NCBI GenBank assembly: GCA_903884505.1
Contig: CAISET010000002.1
Span: 62,001 to 126,000, forward strand
Source: an uncultured Microcaldota archaeon
GTDB lineage: Archaea; Micrarchaeota; Micrarchaeia; Burarchaeales; Fermentimicrarchaeaceae
DNA length: 64,000 nt
Direction: 5' to 3'
The position numbers and the translations under genes were made by a program. Shown here piece by piece: positions 40,415 through 49,328 of this stretch (its first letter is position 1; every line of letters begins with the position of its first letter). The notes under the pieces are model-generated. The model had not been told where the DNA came from, did not search any database, and saw nothing but the letters and a program-made list of their open reading frames with translations.

Positions 40415-41761
40415 ATGAAATCCTTGATTGCCTGTGCTGCCGTTGCCGTAGCCGCGCTCCTCATGTTCGGGTGCACCGGGCCGGTGAATGACACCGGGGG
40501 GATGCACACGCCGCCCGTATGCACTAATTACTGCCAGTTGGGGCAGACGCAGGCGCCTTATCCCGACTGCTCTTGCAGCGGGGAGGGCGGGATTTCTCCT
40601 ATGCCGAGCCCCGGCTACGGGGGCGGGGGGTACTTGACGCCGGTCGGCGGTGGAACGGGTGGCAGTGGATGGAACGGAAGTGCTTGGCAGGGCAGCCCAG
40701 GCTGGGGCGTGAGCGGTGACGATGTGCTGAGGGCGGGCGCGGCTGCACGAAGCGGCGGGCCCAGTTCCGAAGAGGGAATGATAGTCGTGTTCATAGGCTC
40801 CAAAAATGCGAACGAGACGCCCTACACCAATTTCAGCCTGACAGTAGGCGCGGTTTCAACCTACCGGGTAGGCGCTGGAGGCGGATGGAGCATCCTCTCG
40901 ACAGGCTATAAGAACTTCGAGCTCATGAAGCTCGACGGGAAGCATGCCCTGTTTGCACAGGGAAGGACGGGCACGGGCACGCACACGAGGCTGCTCATCG
41001 AGCTCAGGAACCTGAGTGTCTATTACAACGATTCGGCCCAAAATGTTAGCACACCGAAAGACTACTATGTTATCGTTGACGCCGTACCTGTCACGGGGAT
41101 TTCGGCAGTAATGCTCACGTTCGATCTCAACCGCTCCTTCGCGATGAGCCCCGATGGAAGCGCGCTCGTCTTCACCCCTGTTGTCGAAATCGACAGCCTG
41201 AACGGCGTAAGGTATTCTATAGGGGATGACGGCGCTGTAGACATGAGTGCCGGAACGCTCGGACTAAGGGAACTTGCGCTCTTCAACGAAACGGGAGGCT
41301 CCGCATACTCGATACTGGGCGGGACGATTGCCGCGTGCATGGAGGCCTGCACCGGCAACTGCAGCAGCATCACGGCCGCGAGCTGCCACGCCCGCTGCTC
41401 TCCGCGGTGCTTCGGAGTCGTGGATACGGTACCGAATTCCTGCGATGACGGGACGGCCTACGGCGCGTGCTCCAGCAACGAGCCGCTCTATTGCGTGACG
41501 GGCACCTACACCCTCAGGTGCGGCTCGTGCGGATGCCCTCAGAACTATGAGTGCCTGCCGGACGGCTCATGCACCTATATGTCCATCAGCGGCAGCAACG
41601 CGTGCGGCGGGACCGGATGCATAGGGGGAAACCAGCCGATGGCGTGCAGTAACGGAGTGAAGGTCAGCGACTGCGTCGCGTGCGGGTGCCCTGAAGGTAG
41701 TGCCTGCAGGGAAAGCACCGGGATGTGCGAGGCTACAGTTACTCCGACTCCGACGCCCTGA
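40415..41761 (+). CDS. Large exported lipoprotein, Cys-rich C-terminal half
   Basis: From the ATG at 40415 the 448-residue protein has a lipoprotein-like signal (MKSLIACAAVAVAALL then MFGC), a Gly/Ser/Tyr-rich section (to about residue 105), a beta-rich middle of about 180 residues, and a C-terminal half with about 25 cysteines in short repeated units (CGSCGCPQNYECLPDGSC and CVACGCPEGSACRE). It ends PTPTPTP with no membrane tail, unlike the other exported proteins. The middle region gives no known domain. Promoter-like GTTTTTATATC lies about 55 bases before the ATG. Confidence 0.8.
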   Translation: MKSLIACAAVAVAALLMFGCTGPVNDTGGMHTPPVCTNYCQLGQTQAPYPDCSCSGEGGISPMPSPGYGGGGYLTPVGGGTGGSGWNGSAWQGSPGWGVSGDDVLRAGAAARSGGPSSEEGMIVVFIGSKNANETPYTNFSLTVGAVSTYRVGAGGGWSILSTGYKNFELMKLDGKHALFAQGRTGTGTHTRLLIELRNLSVYYNDSAQNVSTPKDYYVIVDAVPVTGISAVMLTFDLNRSFAMSPDGSALVFTPVVEIDSLNGVRYSIGDDGAVDMSAGTLGLRELALFNETGGSAYSILGGTIAACMEACTGNCSSITAASCHARCSPRCFGVVDTVPNSCDDGTAYGACSSNEPLYCVTGTYTLRCGSCGCPQNYECLPDGSCTYMSISGSNACGGTGCIGGNQPMACSNGVKVSDCVACGCPEGSACRESTGMCEATVTPTPTP

Positions 41762-41770
41762 AGCGAGATT

Positions 41771-42073
41771 TCACACCTTTATCCGGTAGACCTGGACGTG
41801 CGGCACTCCGCCTATTGTGCGCACGCCCGCCTTCGATACGAGCCCCAGCTTCGCGGCCAATGCGATTGAGCGCTTGCCGACCAGGTTCAGCGAATCTGCG
41901 TCCATGAGCGCGCGGCGCGCGCCTTCAGCAGTCACAAGCTCGCCCTTGTAAAATGAGGAGTAGGTCTTCAGGTCGAGGCGCAGTTCGCCTTCGCGGAACA
42001 CCTTCCCCAGATGCTCCCGGTCGCAGAGCGCGAGTATCGTGCTCCCATCGCACGAGTGAAACTTCATATACAT
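41771..42073 (-). CDS. DUF424 protein
   Basis: The 100-residue protein matches the archaeal DUF424 family: ILALCDREHLGKVFREGEL, FYKGELV, a segment NLVGKRSIALAAKLGLV, and GGVPHVQVYRIKV at the end. The family is widespread in archaea, often next to translation genes, and its role is not known to me. Here it follows the glycosyltransferase gene on the same strand, with coding regions that touch. A second in-frame ATG lies two codons in. Confidence 0.85.
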   Translation of the reverse strand: MYMKFHSCDGSTILALCDREHLGKVFREGELRLDLKTYSSFYKGELVTAEGARRALMDADSLNLVGKRSIALAAKLGLVSKAGVRTIGGVPHVQVYRIKV

Positions 42074-43596
42074 TAGGTTGCCTCCGGGGATGCACGCTGG
42101 CCTACCACGTCCGTCGCGTAGGTGAAGAGGAACGCGCAGAAGAACAGCCAGGAGTACCAGAAGAGCCAGAAGGCGCTTATCACGTCAGAGCGCATGAATG
42201 AGATTACCGCGAAGACGAGCAGAAGGGCCGCGAATGCTGTCTCCACCAGGGTCAGGCGCAGCGCACCCATCACCGTGAGCTTGTGCTCGCTTTGCCTTGT
42301 TATAACGAATTTGGAGGGCAGCCCTAGGAAGCCGACAACTATCGCCCGTGCCCTGAGGATTGCGCTGGCGAAGTTCAGGAAGAACGCGAGCAGGCCTGCG
42401 CGGAATGAGCCGAAGTAGAGCTTCCCGCCGACGACCACGAGCAGGACTATGGCGATTATGTAGCTTATTGCCACGAGCTTCAGCTGCTCCGGAACGAGGA
42501 CCTGGGAGTAGATGCTCCGCAGGCTTATGTCATATAGCACGAACGCCATGGCAAGCAGCGAGTAGAAGATGAATAGGACCGAGAGGTAGAGGTAGCCGCA
42601 CACCTGCGAGACGTAGTGTATGTGCTTTTCCAGGGTGAACCTGCGCAGGTTCGCGAAATACTCGTAGAACGTCCAGATGTTGCCGACTGTGTAGCGCCAC
42701 TGCTGGGAGAGGAAGTCCGCGAAGCTCTCTATGGGCGCGCCGTAGGCGTAGCGCTTGAAGGAGAAAACGCCGCCGTGGCCTGCGAGGTCCGCCTTCAGCG
42801 CGAACCAGAGGTCCTCGGTCGGGGAGTAGGGGAAGCCGCCGACCTCCTGCACGACCGATTTCCTCACGATTCCACAGGAGCCGCAGAACATCGGGGAGCG
42901 GCAGAAATGGCGGACGGGCTGCATGAACTTGTAGAAGAACAGGTAGTAGACATTCACCGCGTTGGCGAAGAACGAGCCCGGGGCGAACTCCTTTATCGTC
43001 TGCACGAAGCCCGCCTTCGGGTCCTGCTGAAGCTGCGCGAGCGATTCCTTCAGGAATGCCGGGTCCGTGAGGCGTTCGTCAGCGTCGAAGATTGCGATGT
43101 ACTCCTCATCAAGCCCCTCCATGTACTCGTTGAGCACATAGGCCTTGTATTTCGGCGGGTTGAGCATGAACTTGTAGGTTATCCCAAGCTCCCTGCACTC
43201 CTTCTCCACCTCCTTCATCGGTGTGGTGGAGTTGTCTATGAGATGGATGCTGAGCTTGTCCTTAGGGTAATCCAGAATCATCATTGAGCGGAGGTTCCGC
43301 TTCACCATCTCCGGGTCCTCGTTCCTGCAAGGGATGAGGACTGCGACCTTCGGCATGAATTTGAGCTCCCGCGGCGCGTACTTGTCGAGCCCGTAGGAGC
43401 GTATATAGTAGTAGCAGCCGACGGTGTTGAAGATTGCGTTTATTACCACGAGGAGAAGGAAGAACGCTGCGAGCAGCCGCTCGACAATAGAGGTTGTTAT
43501 GAACGCGAGCAGGTATACCCCGTAGATTAGGCCCCCGATCGACACTATCATTATCGCAATCACTAGGGCCCATCGGATAGCCAAGTCCTTTTCCAT
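42073..43596 (-). CDS. Membrane glycosyltransferase, family 2 (cellulose synthase-like)
   Basis: The 507-residue protein has two N-terminal membrane helices, a GT2 catalytic domain (VLIPCRNEDPEM, DADERLTD, TEDLW, and QQWRYTVG as the QxxRW motif) and about five C-terminal helices. This is the plan of processive or lipid-linked glycosyltransferases that build surface polysaccharide. The substrate cannot be told from sequence. Next to it is a GT-C-type protein on the same strand, which suggests a shared glycosylation role. Confidence 0.88.
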   Translation of the reverse strand: MEKDLAIRWALVIAIMIVSIGGLIYGVYLLAFITTSIVERLLAAFFLLLVVINAIFNTVGCYYYIRSYGLDKYAPRELKFMPKVAVLIPCRNEDPEMVKRNLRSMMILDYPKDKLSIHLIDNSTTPMKEVEKECRELGITYKFMLNPPKYKAYVLNEYMEGLDEEYIAIFDADERLTDPAFLKESLAQLQQDPKAGFVQTIKEFAPGSFFANAVNVYYLFFYKFMQPVRHFCRSPMFCGSCGIVRKSVVQEVGGFPYSPTEDLWFALKADLAGHGGVFSFKRYAYGAPIESFADFLSQQWRYTVGNIWTFYEYFANLRRFTLEKHIHYVSQVCGYLYLSVLFIFYSLLAMAFVLYDISLRSIYSQVLVPEQLKLVAISYIIAIVLLVVVGGKLYFGSFRAGLLAFFLNFASAILRARAIVVGFLGLPSKFVITRQSEHKLTVMGALRLTLVETAFAALLLVFAVISFMRSDVISAFWLFWYSWLFFCAFLFTYATDVVGQRASPEAT

Positions 43597-43641
43597 GACG
43601 GGGAAGTTTCGGATGGGCGATTTAAATGCCTATCCTTATCG

Positions 43642-45840
43642 TTACTGCGCGCGGAAGGCGTGCATGTATCCGTTGTCATACACGCGGTCGTAGGGAACTG
43701 CGCGCGGGGCATTGTAGAAGTCGTGCAGCAGGAAGATGTTGATGCCGTATGGCTGGACCACAGTGGCATTTGCGTTCCAGGCGAAATTGCTCTCCGCTTC
43801 CCACTTCTGCTGGTCCGCATATTCGACGTACAGGTCCGCGAGCACGGGCCGCCCTCCCTTCCATGCCTCGAGATGGCCGTAGAGCGGGTCAAGCGCGACC
43901 TTCGAGCTGGCCGGGGTGTAAAATGAGAGGTATCTCATCGGTGAAGTGCACACATCATCGGCTAGGCCCCATGAGCAGTGGTAGCTCATGCCTGAGAGGA
44001 CGATTGCGCCGAAGAGGAAGTTCGGGGCGATGAACAGGGCGAGGAGCAAGGGGAAGGCAAGCTTTTCTTTCAGTTCCTTTGCGAAGACGAGCGGGAAAAG
44101 GCCTGCGCCGACCATCGCGACTATCAGGTCAGTGCGCAAAGAGACGTATGTGTTGAAGAGAAGGAGGGCTAGGAGGAGAAGGGAAGGGATGCGGTAGCGG
44201 TTTGCAATTATTCCGTAGATTGCGCAGCCTGCGAGGAGCGGGAGCAGGAACTGGAAGTCGAACCGCATCCCGTCCAGCCCATAGCTAAGGAGGTAGCCCC
44301 ATGTGCCCGGGACTATTTCGTATGGGAGCCCGGCACGCAGGAAAATCGGGATGTAAAAGGGAAGCGAGATGAGGACTGCTGAAACCGGCCAGAGAATTGT
44401 GCGCTTGAGGTCGAACTTGAACCCATTCGTTGCGTAGAAGTAGAAGGGGAAGAAGACGAGGGTAAGCGGGTGGGCTGCGAAGGCGAGCCCAAGTGCGGCG
44501 ACGCTTGCGAGCGGGGATGAGAGCATGAGGATGAGCGCGATGTTTAGGAGTGTGAAGGCGAAGATGTGCAGCCCTATCCCCGTTGCAGTGAGGAGAAACG
44601 CCCACTGGGAGATGAACATCAGGGAGGCGAGCACCCGCGATTTCGGCTCCAGCTTCCCGAAGAGGAGATAGGTTGTTGCCGCGAAGGCGAAAGCGGATAG
44701 GATGTTCAGGGGAATGCGGACTGGCTCGAATGAATTCTGGGCGAGGATGCTGGTAAGCTGGGCAGCGAACTCGAAGAAGACGGGCGGGTAGGTAAAGGGC
44801 CTGCCCAGGTAGCTTAGGCTATCGAAATAGTTAGTCGTTCCGCGCTCGAATGTCTCCTGCACCTGCCTGAAATAGTACGCACCCCAGACGTCGTAGCTTG
44901 AGATGAGCAGGCTGTAGGCGAGGATTATTGCTGCGAAGGCGAAGCCGAAGACTGCGGCCTCTTTGAGGATTCCTGGAACTCCTGCCAGCCTTTTCTCGGG
45001 CTTGCGGAACTTGAGGAGGTAGGCGAAACATGCGAGCAGGAGGAGCGGCACCAGCCAATCGATTCCGTAAGGCGCGAGCCGGAATACCGCTACGAGCGAT
45101 GCGACCAGGATGACGGCTGGAACGAGAGCTCGCTTCAGTTCATCGCCCTTGAAAACGAATGCGAATGCGAGCGACAGGATGCCTGCGAACAGTGCTGTGA
45201 GCGGATAAATGGTTTGCGATTCGACCTCGTTTGAGAAGAGGATATGGCCAAGGAACCTCACTTCGACCAAATGCTTCCCTGGCTGGATGGGAAGCTTCTC
45301 CGAGATGCTGAACGTGCCGTTGAAGGAATAGAGCGGTGCTGAGGCGCGCACGCCATCAATGAGAATCTCCAGCGGCTTGTAGCCATTAGTCCTCGCGTTG
45401 CCGCTTACCGTGATGAAAAGAGACTTGTTCTCCATATTGGTTTGGACTGAGGCATTAACTGTTTCGGGCTGGATTGACGCGGCCTCGTTGAAGGAGAATG
45501 AAACTGTTTTGCTACTGCAGGAAAGCGTGGCGTTGCGGCCGCAGGCCGCGGAATCGAACGGGATTTGGTTTTCGCCTTCCTGAATTTGGAGTTGCGTTGC
45601 ATTGCAGAGCGTGCATGAGGAGGCGAAGTTCGAGAAGACGGTGAAGGAGGAGTTGCTTGCTACTTCCTTTGGGTAGGAGGTAAGGTAAAGCTCCTGCGAT
45701 TTGGGCAGCGGAAGGCCGTTGAACCCTATCTCGTTCATCTTCTGCACGTGGAAGAATAGGTAGATGATGAATGCCGTAACTAGCAGGATGACGAACCAGT
45801 TCTGCCTGAACTTTCCGCTCCAGTCAGCTTTTTTCTTCAT
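43642..45840 (-). CDS. GT-C-type polytopic glycosyltransferase-like protein
   Basis: The 732-residue protein has one N-terminal membrane helix, an exterior beta-rich domain of about 180 residues with a CTLC motif, then about 11 membrane helices. The first loop of the hydrophobic core (SSYDVWGAYYFRQVQETF and GRPFTYPPVFFEFAA) resembles GT-C enzymes such as GT39/GT87, which use lipid-linked sugars. A second exterior domain forms the C-terminus. The gene overlaps truD by 17 bases. It could glycosylate the Asn/Ser/Thr-rich exported proteins encoded here. Confidence 0.78.
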   Translation of the reverse strand: MKKKADWSGKFRQNWFVILLVTAFIIYLFFHVQKMNEIGFNGLPLPKSQELYLTSYPKEVASNSSFTVFSNFASSCTLCNATQLQIQEGENQIPFDSAACGRNATLSCSSKTVSFSFNEAASIQPETVNASVQTNMENKSLFITVSGNARTNGYKPLEILIDGVRASAPLYSFNGTFSISEKLPIQPGKHLVEVRFLGHILFSNEVESQTIYPLTALFAGILSLAFAFVFKGDELKRALVPAVILVASLVAVFRLAPYGIDWLVPLLLLACFAYLLKFRKPEKRLAGVPGILKEAAVFGFAFAAIILAYSLLISSYDVWGAYYFRQVQETFERGTTNYFDSLSYLGRPFTYPPVFFEFAAQLTSILAQNSFEPVRIPLNILSAFAFAATTYLLFGKLEPKSRVLASLMFISQWAFLLTATGIGLHIFAFTLLNIALILMLSSPLASVAALGLAFAAHPLTLVFFPFYFYATNGFKFDLKRTILWPVSAVLISLPFYIPIFLRAGLPYEIVPGTWGYLLSYGLDGMRFDFQFLLPLLAGCAIYGIIANRYRIPSLLLLALLLFNTYVSLRTDLIVAMVGAGLFPLVFAKELKEKLAFPLLLALFIAPNFLFGAIVLSGMSYHCSWGLADDVCTSPMRYLSFYTPASSKVALDPLYGHLEAWKGGRPVLADLYVEYADQQKWEAESNFAWNANATVVQPYGINIFLLHDFYNAPRAVPYDRVYDNGYMHAFRAQ

Positions 45841-47050
45841 CTATGAACTCCCTCAGTGCGGATGTCGCGTAAGAGCCAGGCGGCAGCATGAACTTGAAAG
45901 TTGCGGCATCGCCCCTCTGCGCGAAACTGAACTTCTTCAGCGGGACGAAGGCTGCGCGGAACCCTCCTTTCGGGCTCAGCTCGGGGAGCGATTTGAGCAG
46001 GAAGCTCTTGGTGCTCATGCCTTCCTTTCGCAGAAGCGCCTCCTCTCCCTCGCTGAGCCCGCTGCTCTCATATCCTATTAGCGGAAGGCAGAGGAATCCC
46101 TTTTCCCCGGCTTTGGCTGCCTTCTTTGCCTTGCCTGCCTCCGGAAATCCCAACTTGTCCTTTGGGCATACCCAGTCGCCTTTCTCCACTTTCAGCTTCC
46201 CGTGCGCCACCCTTGCGCCGAGGAGCTCGTTGAAAAGCTGGGACTGGTAGGCATGGACGAACATCAGCGAGATTCCGCGCGGGAGCCTGCGGATTGCGCC
46301 GGCGTAATCATTCTTGAACTCGGCGAGGTGCCGTATCATTGAGAGCTCGTAGCGGAGGTATCCTGGGAAATACTCCAGCGCTTCCGCGTAGTTCTTCTCC
46401 CTTGAGAGCCGCTCCCTGGCTGCCTGCGCAGCATGGTTCTCCTCACTGCCTGCGAAACACAGGTAGTTCTGCACCGCTGCCTCGAGGTCGCCTCTTGCTA
46501 TAAGTTTCCCCACGGCTGCGGTGTTCGCGCGGGCGCTGCCGAACCTCTGCAATCCAAAATAGTTCGGAAAGGCGCCCTTCAATTCTGAGAGTATCTTCTT
46601 CACCTTCGCTGAAGAGCGCGGCTTTGCGCCGCGGACAGTAATGGTAAATGCGTTCCCGGCAAGGTCGCCGAGCTGCAGCCTCTTGCCCGAAGCCCATGCG
46701 CCGCTTATCTGGATGTCGCGGATGCTCAGGGATTTTAGCTGCTTAGGGGATGCGCCCCATACCGAGCAGAGCTGCGTTGTCAGGGCTCTGCGGTCCTTGG
46801 TCCCGGCATAGCCGAAGCTTGCCTGCCCGCGGCCGAGCTTGTCGCCTATCGCCCGCAGCGCCTGCACTGTGTTCCACTCCTTCTTCTGCATGACGAAAAG
46901 CGTGAATTCGCCCTTGCGCGACGGGCGCGAGACCTTTTTGCCGAGTTTGAGGAGGGTGCCGTCTGGCATCATCTCCTCTACTACGAAGTCTTCGGCATTC
47001 TCCTTCAGCTGCCCCCCTATTCCGGGCGCCTTCGAGAGGTAGGAAAGCAC
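45824..47050 (-). CDS. truD: tRNA pseudouridine synthase TruD
   Basis: The 408-residue protein matches TruD, which forms pseudouridine 13 in the D-arm of tRNA. The catalytic segment GYAGTKDRRALTTQL carries the aspartate; FGLQRFGS and AYQSQLFNELL are further family segments. A TATA-like TTTATATT box lies before the divergent start. The gene is the first of a three- or four-gene minus-strand transcript with the two glycosyltransferases. Confidence 0.94.
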   Translation of the reverse strand: MLSYLSKAPGIGGQLKENAEDFVVEEMMPDGTLLKLGKKVSRPSRKGEFTLFVMQKKEWNTVQALRAIGDKLGRGQASFGYAGTKDRRALTTQLCSVWGASPKQLKSLSIRDIQISGAWASGKRLQLGDLAGNAFTITVRGAKPRSSAKVKKILSELKGAFPNYFGLQRFGSARANTAAVGKLIARGDLEAAVQNYLCFAGSEENHAAQAARERLSREKNYAEALEYFPGYLRYELSMIRHLAEFKNDYAGAIRRLPRGISLMFVHAYQSQLFNELLGARVAHGKLKVEKGDWVCPKDKLGFPEAGKAKKAAKAGEKGFLCLPLIGYESSGLSEGEEALLRKEGMSTKSFLLKSLPELSPKGGFRAAFVPLKKFSFAQRGDAATFKFMLPPGSYATSALREFIDEEKS

Positions 47051-47086
47051 GAACTGTTTATATTGGAAGGGAATATATAGCTCGAT

Positions 47087-47893
47087 ATGGAAAGGCGCTT
47101 CTCGGATTTCAAGGGCTTCATTTTCGACATAGATGGCGTGCTGAAGGTCGGGGAGACCCCGGTGGAAGGCGCTGCGAACGTCGTGGAGTTTTTGCAGAAC
47201 GAGGGGAAGAAGGTAGCCATCCTTACGAACAACGCGACGAGGACGAGGAAGGACATCGTCGCGCAGATGGCGCGGATTGGAATAAAGGTCGGGGTGGGGG
47301 ACGTTTTCGGAAGCGCATACGGCACCGCAAAATACCTGAAGGAGGAATTCGGGGAAGGGAATGCGGTGATAATCGGAGAGAAGGCGCTGGCTGAGGAACT
47401 GAAAGCTGCTGGCATCGCCGTCCTTCCTGCCGAAAAGGCTGAAGAGGCGGATTTTGTTGTTGTGGGATTGGATAGGAGCTTTGACTATGGGGAGCTTGCG
47501 GCAGCGCTCCGCGCTATCGAGGCTGGTGCGAAGTTTATAGCAACGAATGAAGACCCGAGGCTTCCCACTGAGAAAGGCCCGGTGCCTGGCGCAGGCTGCA
47601 TGGTTGCGGCGCTCTCGGCATGCGCGAGGAGGAGGCCGGACGTCGTGATAGGCAAGCCCCAGCCCTATCTTCTTGAGATTGCGATGAATTCGATGGGGCT
47701 TGGCAGGAAGGATGTGGTTATGGTTGGCGATGGCCTGGAGACAGACATCCTGATGGCGAACAGCGCCGGAGTGTTCAGCGTGCTCGTCCTTACCGGGACC
47801 ACCCCGAAGAAAATCGAGCCGCTGAAGCTTCCGCGCAAGCTGAGGCCTTCAGCAATCCTTATGTCCGTGAAGCAGCTGGCTGCGAGATGGTAG
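47087..47893 (+). CDS. HAD-superfamily phosphatase, NagD-like
   Basis: The 268-residue protein has the HAD nucleophile motif FDIDGVL near residue 12, the second motif with ILTNNATR, and the C-terminal GKPQPYLLEIAM ... VGDGLETDILMA. The cap between motifs is of the C2 type as in NagD and 4-nitrophenylphosphatase-like enzymes. Substrate unknown; members act on sugar phosphates and phosphoglycolate. The gene is divergent from truD with promoter-like GAATATATAG about 20 bases before the ATG. Confidence 0.9.
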   Translation: MERRFSDFKGFIFDIDGVLKVGETPVEGAANVVEFLQNEGKKVAILTNNATRTRKDIVAQMARIGIKVGVGDVFGSAYGTAKYLKEEFGEGNAVIIGEKALAEELKAAGIAVLPAEKAEEADFVVVGLDRSFDYGELAAALRAIEAGAKFIATNEDPRLPTEKGPVPGAGCMVAALSACARRRPDVVIGKPQPYLLEIAMNSMGLGRKDVVMVGDGLETDILMANSAGVFSVLVLTGTTPKKIEPLKLPRKLRPSAILMSVKQLAARW

Positions 47894-49006
47894 TTAAAGC
47901 TCTGCTTCCAGCTTACCCTTCTCCTTGTTAATCTTCGCCTTTCCCTTGAGCTCCTTCTCTATCTCTTCCCAGGGAACGTTGGCTTTCCGCTTGCCCTTCA
48001 CCAGCCCGAGCAGCGCATCGACCTCCTGGTATTTTTCGTATATCTTGTCTCCAGCGAGCTTCGCCTCCCCGGACTTTGCCTTCAGCCCGATTACGGCCTC
48101 GCGCTGCCCTTTCAGCGTGAACTCCAGCTTTCGCTTCTGCTCCCCAAGCTTGGACTCCTCGGGCTTTGCAGGCGGGGGAGCACCTGCGTAGAACTCATCG
48201 AACATTTCAGAGAGCGACTTGAACTGCTTCGCCTCAAGGCCGGCGAGCTTCTCGAGCGGAAAGGGTGAGTAGTCGAAGGGCTTGCCGTCTTTGTAATAGA
48301 TTGTTGGCGAAGGGCGGTTCTCCTGCTGCATAACCTCGATGAATGCTTCCATCAGCTTCCCGAGCTCATCATCGTTCAGCGAATCAGCGCGCTTGTCGAA
48401 CGGCAGCTCCGCGCGGTGGAGTATCTCCTCAAGGTATGCTGCCCCCAGGTTTACGCGGCTGGCCAGGCAGGCGATGAGCTTCTTCTCGTTCATCACGTCG
48501 CGGAGCTTCTCCACGCTGAGGTCGAATGGGTTCACCTTGGTTGAAGCCGGGAAGGTGTAGTGCGCGCCGCGCTTCTGCTTCCTGTCCTTCCACTCCTCGG
48601 CACGGTAGGGCACGATTATTTTCCCGCTTCCGTCCGCAAGGATGAGGTTGCCATCGGAGAACATCTCTATTACGAGGCGGATGGGCTTGCCGTCCCGTTC
48701 CAAATCGAGAAACATCACCCTGTCCATGCTGTACTGCTCAATCTTTTTCACGGCTGCACCCTCTAAGTGCTTGCGGAGCTGCATCGCAAACTGGGTAGGC
48801 TCCTTCGGCGCGGGCCTGATGAACTTCGTGAGCCCGAGCCGCTTCTTCAGCTCTATCGCGAGGTCCTGGGTCCCTTTCCCGGAGATGAAGAACTCTATGC
48901 GGAACTCGCCGTCCCCGAGCTCGTAGAATTTCTGGAGCCTTGCGCCGACCAGCGGCTGGAGCTCCCTGGCAAGGCAGTGGATTTCAAGGTTTGAGATTTC
49001 GCGCAT
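47894..49006 (-). CDS. Short NFACT (Rqc2/Tae2-like) protein without the R domain
   Basis: From the ATG at 49006 the protein has 370 residues. The N-terminal NFACT-N domain is clear (REISNLEIHCLARELQPLVGARL, then EPTQFAMQLRKHLEGAAV and GNLILAD), followed by a helix-hairpin-helix region and a coiled coil. It then stops at about the middle of the coil; the C-terminal NFACT-R domain of normal Rqc2 proteins, which are usually over 550 residues, is missing. Rqc2 proteins bind split large subunits and add C-terminal tails. Its coding region abuts the HAD gene. Confidence 0.85.
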   Translation of the reverse strand: MREISNLEIHCLARELQPLVGARLQKFYELGDGEFRIEFFISGKGTQDLAIELKKRLGLTKFIRPAPKEPTQFAMQLRKHLEGAAVKKIEQYSMDRVMFLDLERDGKPIRLVIEMFSDGNLILADGSGKIIVPYRAEEWKDRKQKRGAHYTFPASTKVNPFDLSVEKLRDVMNEKKLIACLASRVNLGAAYLEEILHRAELPFDKRADSLNDDELGKLMEAFIEVMQQENRPSPTIYYKDGKPFDYSPFPLEKLAGLEAKQFKSLSEMFDEFYAGAPPPAKPEESKLGEQKRKLEFTLKGQREAVIGLKAKSGEAKLAGDKIYEKYQEVDALLGLVKGKRKANVPWEEIEKELKGKAKINKEKGKLEAEL

Positions 49007-49011
49007 GGGAA

Positions 49012-49266
49012 TCACACATCCTCCCAGTTCGCGCACAGGTTATAGATAGTATGCTTGACAGACTCCAGGCCCTCCAAATCCACCACCACGTTGGGGCGGG
49101 GCTTCCCGTCCTCCGCGAATTTCACCGCATCGCACACCGTTGCGTCAAAGCCGGACATTTCGGCCTCCTGCCTGACCAGCTCCGCGCACTCGGCGTAGTT
49201 CGACTTTTTCGCCGAGTCCGTGTCGAGGGCGACAAGCTTCGAGAGCAGCCTAAGTTCCCAGTTCAT
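49012..49266 (-). pseudogene. N-terminal fragment of an M20 peptidase
   Basis: The 84 residues from ATG 49266 match only the beginning of ArgE/DapE-type M20 metallopeptidases (ELRLLSKLVALDTDSAKKSNYAECAELV ... as far as PNVVVDLEG). The metal ligands and the rest of about 400 residues are absent, and the stop comes just before the NFACT gene. It is probably the remnant of a gene lost by deletion. A functional small protein cannot be fully excluded. Confidence 0.6.
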
Positions 49267-49328
49267 GCGAATCAAAAGCCTATTTAATTGCTGGGGAATA
49301 AAAAGTCCTGCGCAATGGTGGCGGTCGA

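Noticed and set aside
49267-49328. TPP riboswitch before thiC
   Set aside because: Only about 60 bases lie between the genes and a TATA-like box uses part of them; the conserved THI-box words are absent.
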